From Poecilobothrus nobilitatus (lineage: Eukaryota; Arthropoda; Insecta; Diptera; Dolichopodidae): DNA of 64,000 nucleotides. Under the pieces are notes generated by a model. That model was not told the DNA's origin. It searched no databases and worked only from the letters and a program-made list of their open reading frames with translations. The stretch is taken from positions 209,642,093 through 209,706,092 of the forward strand of contig OX352773.1 of assembly GCA_947095535.1 (NCBI GenBank), given 5' to 3'. The translations under genes were made by a program, and so were the position numbers. Numbering within the stretch: position 1 is the stretch's first letter; each line of letters opens with the position of its first letter. Positions 1-14,132 of this stretch are shown piece by piece.

Positions 1-79
1 TAAGTTGTCATGTCATTGTATATTCACGTCTTAATAATAAATGAATTGTAAATTAACATATTTTATCTATTAAAACAAT

Positions 80-110
80 TTATATATATATATATATATA
101 TGTATATATA
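80..110. repeat. (TA)n microsatellite
   Basis: Uninterrupted TA dinucleotides from about 80 to 101 continue through one TG interruption to about 110. Confidence 0.85.
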
Positions 111-3100
111 ATTATTTTTGTATCTTATAATATTTATATTTTTTTACGCGAAAACCACCATTTATAGCACATTTTTTCTTCCTTGTATTATTTAAAGAAA
201 AAAAACTTTTAAACTTAAATTTTTTTTTTTTTTAAATTCGTTGTTAATTTATTTAAAAAGTTTAGTTTTTCTTGTTATAAATATGAAATTTAAATGCAAG
301 ACCAGGCACCACATTGCGAACGATCCTCGAAATTTGTGTTCTTTCTATCTCTTTTTTTTTTGCAATTGGTTTGTATGGTTGTTTTTTTTTGTTTTTAAAA
401 CTTTAATACTTAACAGTAAGAATTGGTTTTTTGTTTGTTTTTTTCCTCTTGTTTTATAGATATTTTTTTGCAAAACACTTTTCCATCGCTTTTCTTTAAT
501 ACTTTTTTTTTTGTTTTAAATTCAAAATATTTCACATTCTTATAACCACCGCAATAAGAATCCGTAATAGAATTCAAAAGTTATTTTATAACAATAAAAA
601 TAATCCAAAAAAAAAAAATAAAAAGTAAATAATAATAATTTTTTTTTTTTTATTTTCTACTCAAAATTATGAATAATTTTTCTGATACCACTAACAAAAA
701 AAACTATTAAATTCAAAAAAAAAAAAAAAAAAAACAAACCACGATTCATATAACGAGAATCGAATTCAAATACCCGCCAACAAATTTACGAATTTACTAA
801 AACAAAAAACAAAATTTATTCAATATGTATACATATATTTTTTTTTTATATATTTCTATAATTTTGTTTTTGAAGTAAAATCACGTTAAAATACAAATTC
901 TGACTAAAACTCGTGAACTTGAGTTAAACGTTTCAGACTCTGCAAAAAACAAAAAACAAAAAATAAAGAAAAATAAAATCAAAAACTTTATTTTATTATT
1001 TTCATTTTAATTTTTTTTTTTGTTTTTCTTCTATGTTTGTGTTTCTGTGAACCATTTTTACCATCATGATGTAGACACCACCAACATCAATATCATCATC
1101 ATTATTATCAACAATATCAATATCTTTATCAATCAATATCATTTTTACTTTATTCAGTTTCAGTTTACTCTATTCGACTTTACTAAATACATATTATTAT
1201 GTACATACATACATACTTACTTTTATAAAACCATAATATAATATAGTCATAGATCTACGTAATAGCTAGATATAAATATGCATATATATTACATATTCAT
1301 TTATATATATGTATACATATGGATGTATTTTTATTTTAAAGTACATTTAATGTGTGCTCTCATTTTCCATATCCATCCTCTAACAACAATTCAATGTTTT
1401 TAGAGTAAAAGAAGAAAATTACAAATTCATAAAAACAAAAAAAAAATTAACAACAAAAAACAATTTTTAGTTCAACTCATCTTACTACATATTTATATTT
1501 TCTACTTTATACTATAATACTATGCAATAAGTGGCTGCTGCTTTAAATATCAGCCAACATCAACAACAATATGAATCATATACATCACATCACATCTCAG
1601 CTGATATCAGCATCAACATTATAACATCAACATATACATTATGTATGTGTACATGGAAAGAAAAGTGAAACAAAAAGAAACTGAATTACAGTCGACTGAT
1701 ACCCATATTTAAAATAATTTTTTTTTTTTTATATAAAACCATACAATTTAGTATTAAACAGTCAGCTGAACAATTTTTCTATTATGTTTTTCTTTTTATA
1801 AGTCGACTAAGTTCGATTAAGAAATAATTATTATTATTTTTGGGATAGCTGACTTGTGTAAGGCGGCGTGAATATTATTGTTGTCGTTGATATTGCCGTC
1901 GTCATCAGTAATTTTTTTTTTGTTTTTTTTTTTTTCTTTGTGACAGTTCTTATCATTTCGTTCTAATGGTGGTACACTGTAATATAAAATCAAAAAGAAG
2001 AAAAACACAAAAAAACAAACAAAAATATTTTGAGTTCAAAGTTTTATCCTTGCTCGTAGTAAAATAAACTTTAGTATGGGTTTTCTTTTGGAAAAACCGC
2101 CTGAATAAAACAGTATTTTATGTTTGAAGAAAAAAAAACGAATTAACGGTAGTTGTTTTAATATGAAAATAAGCTAAAGAAAAGAAAAATAAACCAAAAA
2201 AATAAAATAATAGAAAGAATGGCGAAACAAAATGAAAAAGTAGAACACAAGCATAAAATTGATTCAGTTTTTTTTTTCTCAATTAAATTATTTTGTGCGA
2301 AAATTTTATGTATATTTTTTAATAATTTCTTTAGAACTTTTTTTTAAAGTTTTTAATTGGTTCTTGCTTTTGCGTATTTTTTTTATTATATTAATTAATT
2401 AATTTTTATTAATATTGAAGGTTAATATTGAGTATAATGTTAGCCTATAGTTACACAGGTATTATGATCTAACTAAATTGAAATCAGTACAAAATTAAAT
2501 AACGTTACAGTAAGATGTCAGATTATTGAATTTTCTAAGTCAAATATTATATAGGTATATTAAATCAAAATTAGGTTTAAATTAGGTATTATAAGTCAAA
2601 TATACTAGGTTTTGAATAAAATGTTATTTATAGATTACTAGTTTATTAATTAATAGTGTACGCCAGAATGTGATTTGACTACTCATCATCATGGAACTTA
2701 AGCTTAGAATGGAAAGTTTTTTTTACTGTATATGTTGTTTTAGTTTAAATTAACTTAGACCTAATTAATCCGATCGGAGTGGTTTCAAACTAAAGCATTA
2801 AGTAAGAGAGGATGAGGGTTATTTTCGTAATGCGATCTACTCGGCTTACATTCGGACTATGCTAAGCATGTCACGTTTAATTCGATCGACCAGCCCACAC
2901 AATCTTAAACTCTCATTACACTTTCATTGATGTGTAATGGAAGTTTGAAATGTTTCAAATTACCTTACACTACACCATCTGAATTAATTTCAAGCGTTAG
3001 TGCAGAGAACTATGTATATTTTTTTTTATGGTATTTGTTTATTAGAGCTTCGCAATTCATTTATATATATATATTTTCTATATTATCATTATGTATTATT

Positions 3101-4116
3101 GTTTTTATTTTTCTCTGAGTAATTAATTTATTTAAAGTTGTATTTCATCTGTTCAACAATAAGCTAATATTCTTAAGTTATTAACTAATAAAATCAAATT
3201 TTAGATATTAAATTGTTTTATTTAACCGTGTTTATAATTTAGAACTTTTTTCTTTGATATTGTCTGTAAAAATTAACTGTGTAAGCTTCTATTTATTTTT
3301 AATTATTTAAGCTAAAGTTAAATCGATTATTAACAAGAAAATTTTTTTTTTCTCTCATTTGAAATCAATCTAACGGCGAATTTAAATTTTTTTTCTGTGA
3401 ACTTTTAAAAGAGAATAAAAGCCAACACGTGCAATAATAGCTTAACAATTTATAACTGTATATTTAAATAAACTGAAATGACTTAATTTTAAAATTCGAA
3501 GAAAAATTGTGTATGATATTTTTTCATATTAATTAAGGATGAATCATAAGCATAATATGTATTAAAAGAGAATATCGTTCAGATGATGATGATTTTTAAT
3601 TTTGTGCAAACATTAAAATATGCATTAGAAAAATTTCGTGATTAAATTTTTATAAAATAATTTAATTTTTTTTTAATTCAAGTTATTGCAATATTAGTTT
3701 ACAATTTGGAATTAAGGTTAAATTAGCTTCGGAACTAATATAATTAATCTTCATTTTGTTTTAATAGTTTTAAAATCAAAACTTGAAATTATTTTGAATT
3801 AAATACTTTTTTTTATGAGGTGTGAGAATTTTTTATGAACACGTTTAAATATAGGAAACATTCTGATCATATTTTCGAGAATAAAGATTATTTAACTATA
3901 GTCAAGACAAATTGGCCTTGACTAAAATCTAAAATGCATTTAGATTTGATCACTTTAAAAGGGATAGAAACATTTTTTTTTTATAACGATGAATATTAAA
4001 AGATGTCTCCGATGAAAAATCAATTTGGTAACTTTAAATATTTATTTTACATGGAAATCTAAAACCATCGATATGAGTTATTATGTTTTTATTAATAATA
4101 TTTTTTTGGGCGAAAT

Positions 4117-4205
4117 ATATACATTATACATATTACACATATTACAAATATTACATTACATACATTACATATACATCGGGGGAAATATATACATTTATAT
4201 ATCAG
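4117..4205. repeat. Degenerate ATTACAT/ACATATT tandem repeat
   Basis: Short units of the form ACATATTAC and ATTACATAC repeat head to tail. The array is bounded on both sides by near-identical GAAATATATACAT segments (about 4113 and 4182), so part of it looks like a local duplication. Confidence 0.6.
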
Positions 4206-7200
4206 TGTAGCATATTTTAAATAAATAAATATCTCTCTGTGTTTAAATATATAAATATTAATTATTATTATTTGTGTTTAATTATTTTATATTTGGGTAA
4301 AAATTATAGAAAATTGTTTATGGGCCGAACTATATGTTGGGTTTTTACTTTTTATTTGTTTGTCCTTGGCACAGTTTATTTTCAAAGTTATTCATTCACC
4401 TGAAAGTATTTATCAAAATTAATAAAATGTAGTATGATATACAAATTGGAATATTAAGTTTTTATTAGTTAGTAAATGAATTCTTTAAAACCTTCACCTA
4501 AACAATTCGTGTTGTGATTGCTTATGCTTCCTAAAATTTATATTAAGTTAAATATTTATTTAAATCTAATTTTTTTCTAAAGTTAATTCTTTGTTAGTTC
4601 AAGAATTTTATGAATTAGAATTTTATGTTTGTTAGTTCAAGAATTTTTTTTGGAAGACTGTTATGTAAGTGATATACATATTTGAAACTTTCCTTATATT
4701 GTCATAATATTGGTAGTTCTTCACGCTTGTGTGTTTTCCAGAGCTGCAGCGATTTTGCATCTCTCATGTTTTTTTAAATTGGTCTAATTTTCATTTTAGT
4801 TATTGTTTAAAAAGAAATGGGATTTGTATTAAATAAAAAAAAAATTTATATTCCCTTTTATGCTCAATTTCCCATCACATACAGTCGCAACTCACAACTA
4901 CTTTTAGCATAAACCAGCATACTCCTAGATTGTAATATAATGAAAAAACTAAAAAAATAAAAAAAATATTTTAAAAATACATTTTTTTTTACGTACATTT
5001 ACCTAATTTTCTTTTTGTTCAAATAATTTTCAATTATGTTTATATGCTTTTTTTAGATATTTATGTTTAAACCGAAACATATATGAATGTATAATTGTAT
5101 GTAATTGTATTTGAATTCTCAACCGCCCTATTAGTATAGTAAATTTTTTACTATGCTCATTTTATTTGTGCTTTTTTTGGCAAAAAAAGCATAAAAAAAA
5201 ACTGCCAAAGTGAAATTGTGCCACCACTAACCTTTTCCTACCCCAAAAGAATAAAATAAAATATAATAGGTAATCTATGCATATACATACACGTAAAATA
5301 ATTGTACTATTGAATGTTTTATAAGTATCTTTTAGATACAGAAATTCAGAGGAAAATGTGAAGTAAAATATTCTGTGTACATAATATTATGTACATACAT
5401 AAGATATATACATAATTTTAAATATATTCATTCTACTCGGCTTATATTCTTATTTACCATGCCATATTTTATTGATACATTAAAGTGGCGCGCAGTATCA
5501 GCTCATCCTCAGCTTTCAATTTTTTTTTTTTGTTGTTATTTGTTTGAAAAAAATTTTTTTTTTTAGCTTTTCTTTTGTTTTATTTTATTATTTTACTTTC
5601 AGAAATAACTTTATTACTAAATTTACCGTCACATTCAACTGACCGATTGACTTAATCATCTGATAGAATAATTAACCGGTATAGCAATCTCATTCTATTT
5701 AAAAACTGTATTCAGGTATATAACATAATAACTATATATAAATCGATTTATCGTTAAAATGGCAATATTTTGAAATTAAAAGTGATGTTGTTTTCTCTGC
5801 TTGTTAAAAATGTTAAATATGGAAAATTTGTTTATAAATTTATGCTGATTTTATGTAATATATGTATATATGTATATTGAGCTGTTGAGGTAATAGATGT
5901 AATTGCTATTATTGACATGAATATCCATATAAATTACCACAAGGTCGCAAGAACAACAACTAATAAGAAAATAGTTTTTATATTTAAATTTTAGTTTAAA
6001 TTTTAAATATTGATTTAAACTCTATGACCGACCGTACGTGGTACCAAAATATTCTACTTTTTCTGTTCATAAAATAAAATTAAGGGCCATACATATACAA
6101 TAACCAAAAGGAAAGTTTTTTTTTTTTGCTGAAACTAAATAAAAAGATATCTAAAATTGGTATGGTGTTAAACGTGATCAACCTTTGTTTAGTTTACGTG
6201 TTGTCGTAAATTTTCCGTTTTTTATTTTATTTTAGTAGACATATTTTTAATGTAAAGCTTCCATCAAGTTTTTTGAAGTTTTGAATGTGTTTGTCTGTAC
6301 GAAGAATCAAATATACTTCGTTTGGTACGAGGACCTTTTTTATTTCTAAATGAACTAATACGTTTAATTACTGAAGAATAAAAAAATTAACAAACATCTG
6401 TTTTGGCAAATGTTGGACGTAATACGCTTTTTTTACGTAATTAAAGTAAATAATAAACAGAACAAAATACAATCAAGAAAAAAAAATGAAAAAAAAGATT
6501 TTAAATGACACTTTTAAGTTGTAACTGAAAATTTATTTTTGTATAACATATATACGTTTATGTATAAATATCCTTAGTTATTTATGATATTTTAATATAT
6601 CTGTTAGATACTATAATACTAAGGTATTAGTTAAATTTGTATATCTTTCAACGTTTTGCAGACACATTAACGAACATTAGATATATAATATATTTTTTTA
6701 TGTTTGTTATTTATTATATAAATGCTGACTGTTCATTTCTTTTTTTTTTCTTTTTTCTTTCTAAAGTATTAGTGGTAAATTTTATGTAAAGTAAAGCTTT
6801 TGTGCATTTAGGATAATAACATAAGTTAAAAAATTGTAAGATATAAGAGATATATAATCAGAAAAAAACTGTTGGTCAATTGGAATTTAAGGAATTCCAG
6901 TACCAAACATCTGTTTTAACTTATTCGGGGTTGTTTGTACTAAATTTTTATTAGAATAATTTAGATAGTTATTTCATATTTGTTATACTGATCTGAGTAT
7001 TCCAAATTCTAAATTTAACTTTTTTTTTTGAGATGCATCGTTGCTTTAATACTTGTTGTCATTTAGTTGTTGGCATATTATATTAGATCGCTCACATCTA
7101 TCTCTTGTTTAAAGATTATTTTCTTGAAAAAAAATGTTAAATATAAACTTTACATTTGTTCACAACAAAACACAACTGTTTTGTTAAATATAAACTTAAA

Positions 7201-8635
7201 ACAAAATTTAACTGATTAATTTGTTTGTTTTTAACTTAAAAATTTTGAAATCTTATTCAATACTTTATGCTGTTTTTAAACGGTTTCGAACTGAAAACTA
7301 CTTCTAAAAAAGTTCCGACTGTACTACCAGGTACAAGAGAATGTTATAGGCTTTCAATCATCACAACATGTAATTAGAAGATTAAAATGATAAATTTTGT
7401 CTGCTAATAATTAATAAAAATTCAACAAAAACTCCGTATTTCTGAATTTTCTTTTATACGGTAAAATAAATTCATAATACCAAAAATTAAATAAAAAGCA
7501 GTCATATAGTCTCGACTGAATAATAAAAAGGATACTACAGATAGAGAATAAAACTATTTTATTTTAGAAATGAAAAGGAAACTATGATGTACTAAAAAAA
7601 TTTCTGCATGCATTAAAAAGTTTTGAGAATTTTTTTTTTTTTTTTTGACATAAAACCATGATAATAGTTTTGAATGTAAGGTAAATACACTTCAGAGTTA
7701 CATAAAAAAAAAATTAAAAAGAATCCAACTAACACAAAAAAAAAATTCGAATTGCGTTGTTTATGTCAACTTGAATCTTTTAAATTTTTAAATAAAAAAA
7801 AAATATAATTTTGGAATAATACCATAAAGAATTGCAGTCAGGAAATGTACAGCTTAATTTTATTGCTTATAGTTACTTGAAAAAAAAAAACATCCTTTTA
7901 CTTATTAAAATAATATTTATTTATATCGTATACATACACTACACTTATATATTTTTTGCAACGTCACTATTAATTTTTGAATGGATTCTACTTAAAAAAT
8001 TACGACAATTATTTTCTTTTCTATTTATATATATATAGTTAAAGTTTAATAAACTCTTTAAAAAGAAAAAACAGTGTTTTAGTATGATTAAAAAATAGTA
8101 CCCATTCTTGCATACTTTTATGCGTTAACACTATTTTAAATATTGCTTTAATTTATTATTGTTCTTGTTAATAGATTGTTAAAATTTAGGTGTTATAATA
8201 TTATTTTACATAGGTTCAATACAATTTGAAAACCAAAAAGGACAGAATAACTGTATTATTTTCTTGGAACTAACGGATTTTCCTTTGATTGTTTAATATT
8301 TATGTGTGTTCTAAACGTTATGAAAATGTAGGTAAAATTTTCAATGTATTTAACAAAAATTTTTAAAAGAACAAAAATTCTTTTCTAAGAGATTTTTAAA
8401 GAATTTTAGTATTTATTGGAGCTTTATGTTACGGACTTAATTCCATTTTATATATTTTTTTACTAAATATTTTTATTTTGTTCTTGTACTAGGAGAGGAA
8501 AAGTTTTTTTTTTTAATAAAAATTTATAAAATATTTTTGTTTGTTGATTTTTCTATTTAAATCTCTACTACAATTTATTAAAATCTACTGCCCCTTCTCG
8601 TGAAAAATAAATATATATGTATGAATGGATAACTA

Positions 8636-8682
8636 CTAAATGAATGAATGAATGACTAAGTGAATAAATAAATAAATAAATT
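8636..8682. repeat. (GAAT)n and (AAAT)n microsatellite
   Basis: Three to four GAAT tetranucleotides are followed, after a short interruption, by about four AAAT units. Confidence 0.8.
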
Positions 8683-11084
8683 ATATTTGTTTGCAAATGT
8701 ATGTCTGTTATAGATTTAATGTGTGCAATGACCTGTTACTTTTTTCTTTTTTGACTAAATTATGAATATTTAAATTATGGAAAATTTTACTATTTTAATA
8801 TAAAACTTAAAAAAAAGCATAGAAATATAATAATGATGAAGAAAAAGAAAATTTAGTACATTCTTCTAAAGAAAAAAAAATTCATATTTTTTTTATCTTA
8901 TACATATATTATACATTTAGGTTAGAAAAAAAAAAAAATGTATATTTTAATCCCTAAATTTTAAAATGAGATTAAAAAATTAACTTACTACTTGTACATG
9001 TTATTTGCATTATGTACTATAATATTAAATCAAAAGTTAAATTATACAAAAAAATTTAAATATAATACAAAAATTTAATGTTCTTTAGAATTACTGAAAA
9101 AGCAAGAAGTTATTTTAAACTGATAATAAAATATGCATTTAATGAAACAATAACAAAACGTTTTTAAAATGTTTCTATATGATAAAAAAAAATTTGTGGG
9201 CTAATAATGGGTTTATAAATTATAATATTTATTTTTAGTATGATGATCTGAGATGTGATATTCTGGTAAATCAGTCAGTCAAATTGAAGTTTTAATAACA
9301 TTCAATATTTTATTGCAGATATAACTAAAGTAATTGTTAAAATTAAGGTATCTGCTACAAGCTGGACGTATATATACATATTCAATTTGTTAAATTGAAA
9401 AATTAAAATCAGAGCTTCTGTGTTAAAGCCTGATTGTTATTTTTAATAAAAAAAAAAGGTGGTGAATTCATTTATCATTCATCATGGTGTAGAAGACATT
9501 AAAACGAGATTTAATATCAAGAAGATCATTAAATTATAAATACTTGTAGCAATGCAAGTGAATTGGTAAATCAAATTAAATCGTAAAGCTATAGTTGTTA
9601 ACTTGTTAATTGATCAAAAACTCGTAAAATAACTAAAAATATATTGATGAATAGACATTTACAATCATTAATCATAAAATGAATCACCATCATTAAAAAT
9701 TTCTGTAAATTTAAGAAGTTCTGCACTACAAGAGCAGACGAAAGGGAGTACAGAAAAAAAATCGGATGTAGATACAAGAGTTTGGATGTACACAGGATCT
9801 ATGTATAAGAATTTTGAAATATTCCTTTTCTAATGATAAGGGGTCTACTAACTAAGACAAAATCCTATTTTGTAGAATAATTTCCATATTAAAGAAAGAA
9901 TGTAAAAACTAAGGATTATTAAGGAATAGTTAATTTTGAGATTGTACAATAAAAACAAAGGATCTGAAAGAAAATTTCTTAGCTCTGAAGCATATTTTTA
10001 ATTTTTGATTTTACACTATTATAATTTGTAAATCATTGAGTTAGTTGAAATTCGAAAGTATTCTAAAAAGAGATATTATTTTAACTTTTCTATAGTTGTC
10101 TAATTTATATATCCAAAAACCATATTTGCATTCAAATTCCATTCTTCAAAATTTTATTACTGTTTCTAATGGACTACCGATAACTGATAAATGATAAGTA
10201 ATTAAAAAAATCGTAATATCGAATTTTAAATAATTAAAGAACTATTCGTGTAATACAAGTATTGTATATAAAACAGTAATTAAATTTGAACATTAAGTGT
10301 ATTTTCTTTTCTAAATGTAGTTGTTTTTAAAGACATTAAATTGTATTATTGCAATAAAATTTTTCACCTCGCTTTCGCGCATTTAAACTGTTAAATTAAG
10401 ATTGTACTATAAATAAAATAAAATTTTTTTTTAAATATTTCATGTTTTTATTACGTTTTCATTTTATTATTTAAATATAGTTAAAAAATGTTGTTAGTTT
10501 TATGTTCTCTTAAGATTTTTTCGCCATTTTGATTTTTATTATCATAAACATCATATTCCATTGTCATAAATTTCTACCCAATGTTCAGTTCTCAGTGAAA
10601 TGTACAGTTTTAATCAAAATATATGACACTACAACATAATTTTCTGTAAGAAATTTATAAAATTAATGAGATCATAAATTTGATTTTTTTTTACTTGAAA
10701 AACACAGCATTAAAAGGTTTTTTTTTCAACAGTTCCGAAGAATTAAAAGTCAGTTTACAGTTTTGTTGAAATAGGTTTTGTATTTTAATACATTCTAAGT
10801 GTAATATATTTAAATGAATCTTTTGTTATAATAATGTCTAGATTAATCAAATTAAAAAGAAATACTAAACTACTTAATTTTACTTGTACCTTAGACTTCC
10901 TGTTTCTCAAACCAAAAAAAAAAAAAATTCGATATGGTCATACATTTATATCCAGATTAATTTAAATTTCTGAATATTAGAGTACGGAATGAGACAAAAT
11001 TTCTTTATTATGTTTAAGTAGGGTTAAGAATCGCTAAGCCATATCTTAATTTTTCACTATTTTCTCGCTTTGATGTACTTATAT

Positions 11085-11480
11085 GCGGCCAATAGTGTAG
11101 CGGTTATCACACCGGCCTTTCATACGAAAGATGTCGAGTTCAAACTTCGGCTGGATCATATAGATTAATAAAAATAATATAGATTTTTCTTATAATATAT
11201 AATTAGTATAATATAATTAAATTAAAAATAAGTATATATGTCTTATAAATTATAATTAATATCATATTGTAATATATATTAAAATAATAATAAAACATAA
11301 TTCTTGTATAAGATAATATATGACGTAGAAATAAAAGAATGCCTATTAGTCTTGTATACAGCTGAGTAATAAACGGCTTAGTGAAATTAATGGTTCCCAA
11401 AACTGACGCTCAGTCAAATATGAATAATAAATGTCTTACTCGATGCCTTATGCTCCTTATAGGAGTGGCAAGGAAAACAA
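11085..11480 (+). mobile_element. SINE-2, tRNA-headed copy
   Basis: The first 71 bases (11085-11155) resemble a tRNA: an A-box-like segment TAGTGTAGCGGTTATC, a B-box-like GAGTTCAAACT, and ends (CGGCC, GGCTG) that can pair as an acceptor stem. The A box resembles that of tRNA-Val genes. The anticodon arm is not canonical (CTTTC/GAAAG stem with a 4-base loop), so this is not a working tRNA gene. The AT-rich body from about 11250 matches a second copy at 46870-47062, including TTCTTGTATAAGATAATA, GACGTAGAAAT and a 3' end of type TATAGGAG-GGCAAGGA followed by A-rich sequence. That layout is typical of SINEs. No clear target-site duplication was seen, so the outer limits are approximate. Confidence 0.55.
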
Positions 11481-12821
11481 AATATCACTTACATCTTTTT
11501 AAAAACTGTTATAATGTTAAACTGTTATACATATGTTTAAAACTGTTTCGGTTTAATAGTTTCAATATATAGCTAGTTTATGCAAATTAAAAAATTTTTT
11601 CATATTCATTTTTGAACTAAGTTTTAGGAGATATCCTTTAAATATAAATAGATTTAAAATAATGTTAATCATGTTATTTTCTTTACAATAAAAACAAAAG
11701 TAAATGGAAGGTGTTGTTAATTAAATTTTTTCCGATACTGTCTATATAATTTAATAAATTATACGGCGACCACGTTAATAAAAAAAAAAAAAATATATAA
11801 TAATAGTAGTTCTATTATAAAAAATTCCATTGTATTTTCATTATTAGCAATAAAAGTTTTTTCCTTTTTGGTCTTTTTAAAAATGAGTGCATTTTAGTGT
11901 TTATTATATTTTATGATAAAGGATCATAGAATAGAAATGTTACGTTTGAATAAAATGGTTTCATAATAAAATTAATATTATGACAGAAAAATTAGTTAAT
12001 GTTAACTTATATATAATTATATCTCTAATAAATAAAAAGATAAATAATAATAATAATAATGATAGTATAGTTTTAATATACTATTAATGGGATCAACATT
12101 AACAATCATTTAAAAGTTACTTAAGAATTGTTTATATTTATAACATATTATTTTAAGATTGATGGGATTTTCATTTAAAATTTTAGTCATTTGATTTTGT
12201 CTAACTTGGAAAATTTGCTATTGCTATGCTTTATTTATTACTGTCTTCTTATTGGTTTAATTAAAGTATTGTTAATTGACTAAAAAATCAAAATTCTGAT
12301 TTAATTTGAATTAAAGTTATTTTTGTTCAAGAAAACAAAAATTATGTTTTTGGAAAAGTGCCTGCTGTGTGTCTAAGGAGTAAACGGTTTAAAGAAATTA
12401 GCTGAAATTTGGCAGGTGCATTTTTTAGATAATTATCAAATAAAATAAAGGTGATAAACGTGATTACCTAAAATCGATTTAATCAAAATCTTTAAAATTT
12501 AGTTTACTTAGTTTATGTAAAAGTTTATTTATAGTTGTTTTCCGGCTGTTGTTGGTCGGATCCAAAAATGGTAAAAAAAAAATTAGGTTCGAAAACATGA
12601 CAATTTAAGAAAAATTTATTTGAAAAACTTTTACTTCATTTTATCTTATGCATCTTATAGGTTTTTTAAAACCAAAACTTTCCTTATTTTTATTTAGATC
12701 TAATGACCATTCTATCTATCGTATTTCAGTTCTTTTAGAATTTGTTTCACATTCTTTGTAATATACAATATATAAAAAAAAACAAACATTATTTGGGAGA
12801 AAATATTCTAGAATCTAGCCT
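11481..12821. other. AT-rich DNA, no supported gene
   Basis: No gene signal. Around 12350-12560 there is text such as GTAAACGGTTTAAAGAAATTAG and GAAATTTGGCAG that faintly resembles the internal part of the GTCY-type elements nearby. It may be an old fragment, but this is weak. Confidence 0.5.
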
Positions 12822-14132
12822 ATATGTGCTTTTTAGCACATTTCCAAAAAAATTTTGAAAAAATGTGCTTATTAGTTTCACTCTGTCCGTCCGTCCGTCT
12901 GTCTGTTTACAAAACTTCTACACCGTTAAAGATAGAGAAAAAAAATTTTAACCATGGGTAGGTCTCATAAAAAAAATAATTTTGTGGAACAACTTTTTCA
13001 TGTAGCCCCCCCCATTACGGAGCTACAGCCCCTCAAACTTTGAAAAAGCCCTATTTTTAAATGCATATATCTTATGTTCTGCTTAAGATTTTTTCAATCT
13101 GAAATCGTCATTCGACAGGTATTTCTTTTATCTTTGTAAATTAATATCAAAATTATACAATTTTTTTAAATTTAGTATTTAAATTTACCGTTATGTGAAA
13201 ACCAGATTTTGCATGATTTTTCTACTTTCATAACTCCGGCACGCTTTTAGATAGAGCCTTGAAATTTTGGGGCAAGAAAGAAGTTTTAGAATTAGTATAA
13301 GTTTGCTCAAAAAATTTTTTTGGACCACCCCGTGTTTATGAGCTATCAGGGCTTAAAAATTGAAAATTTGCTATTTTTAAACACCTGTAACTTAGGAACC
13401 TGTACACATTTTACTTCTGCAAGATATAAAAATTAAAGCTACAGTAATATATTTTCACGCGTGTTAAAAGTTTATTTTAGTTGTAAAGGGTTCCAAAGTT
13501 GCAGCTCTTCAAAATTGCGAAAAATCCCTATTTTCAGATGTATATATCTCAGGCTCTGCGTAATAGTTTTGCAATCTAAGACCGCCAGAAGATCGAAAAT
13601 TTTATTATCTATATAAAACAATATCAAAATTATGTGATATTTTGTAATTTACTATTTAAATTTACCGTTATGTGAAAACCATATTTTGCATGATTTTTCT
13701 ACTTTCATAACTCCGGCACGCTTCTAGATAGAGGCTTGAAATTTTGAGACAAGAAAGAACTTTTAGAATTAGTATAAGTTTCCTCAGAAATTTTTTGCTA
13801 GCACCCCCTCTTTAAGAGTTATTACGCCTCAAAAATTGAAAATTTGCTATTTTTAGGCACCTGTAACTTAGACACCTGTAAAAATTTTTCTTCGGCAAGA
13901 CATAAAAATTAATGCTTCAATAATATATTTTTACGTGTGTTAACGGGTTTTCTTAGTTATATAGGATTCCGGAATTACGACCCCTCAAAATTTCAAAAAT
14001 GTCCTATTTTCACATTTTTTCTTATTACATGAAATTTTCAAATTTTTGTGCAAGTCACACTTCTAAACAGTTTGTATTGAGTTTTGGAAATGTGCGCTTT
14101 TAAAAACCGTTGGTTTACATTCTACCTTGTTT
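12822..14132 (+). mobile_element. Helentron/mini-me-like element, subfamily gamma, long copy
   Basis: The element opens with a palindrome (TGTGCTTTTTAGCACA at 12825-12840), followed about 45 bases later by TCACTCTGTCCGTCCG, a GTCY tract. It ends in a short hairpin (AAACC-GTT-GGTTT, about 14103-14116) and CTACCTTGTTT. The body contains two diverged units about 477 bp apart: TTTACCGTTATGTGAAAACC occurs near 13184 and again near 13661, each followed by ACTTTCATAACTCCGGCACG. It has no long open frame and is presumed non-autonomous. The 5' palindrome, GTCY core, internal repeats and 3' hairpin follow the plan of the dipteran mini-me/DINE-1 group; family membership is inferred. Confidence 0.65.

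Larger units (their letters stand above)
1..11084. other. AT-rich intergenic or intronic DNA, no supported gene
   Basis: No stretch here shows coding character: open frames are short, dominated by Phe, Ile, Lys, Asn and Tyr from A/T runs, and none has a recognisable motif or convincing splice context. Contents are long poly-A and poly-T runs, ATG/ATC-rich simple sequence around 1080-1130 and 1550-1640, TA dinucleotide tracts, and a somewhat less AT-rich patch at about 2640-2930 that I could not identify. It could be intergenic DNA or a large intron. Confidence 0.6.

Noticed and set aside
1550..1700. CA-rich, ATCAACAACAAT-type block with GTCGACT and CAGCTGA motifs as a promoter or coding exon
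   Set aside because: It has frequent stops, no splice-site context and no recognisable product. It resembles simple sequence.
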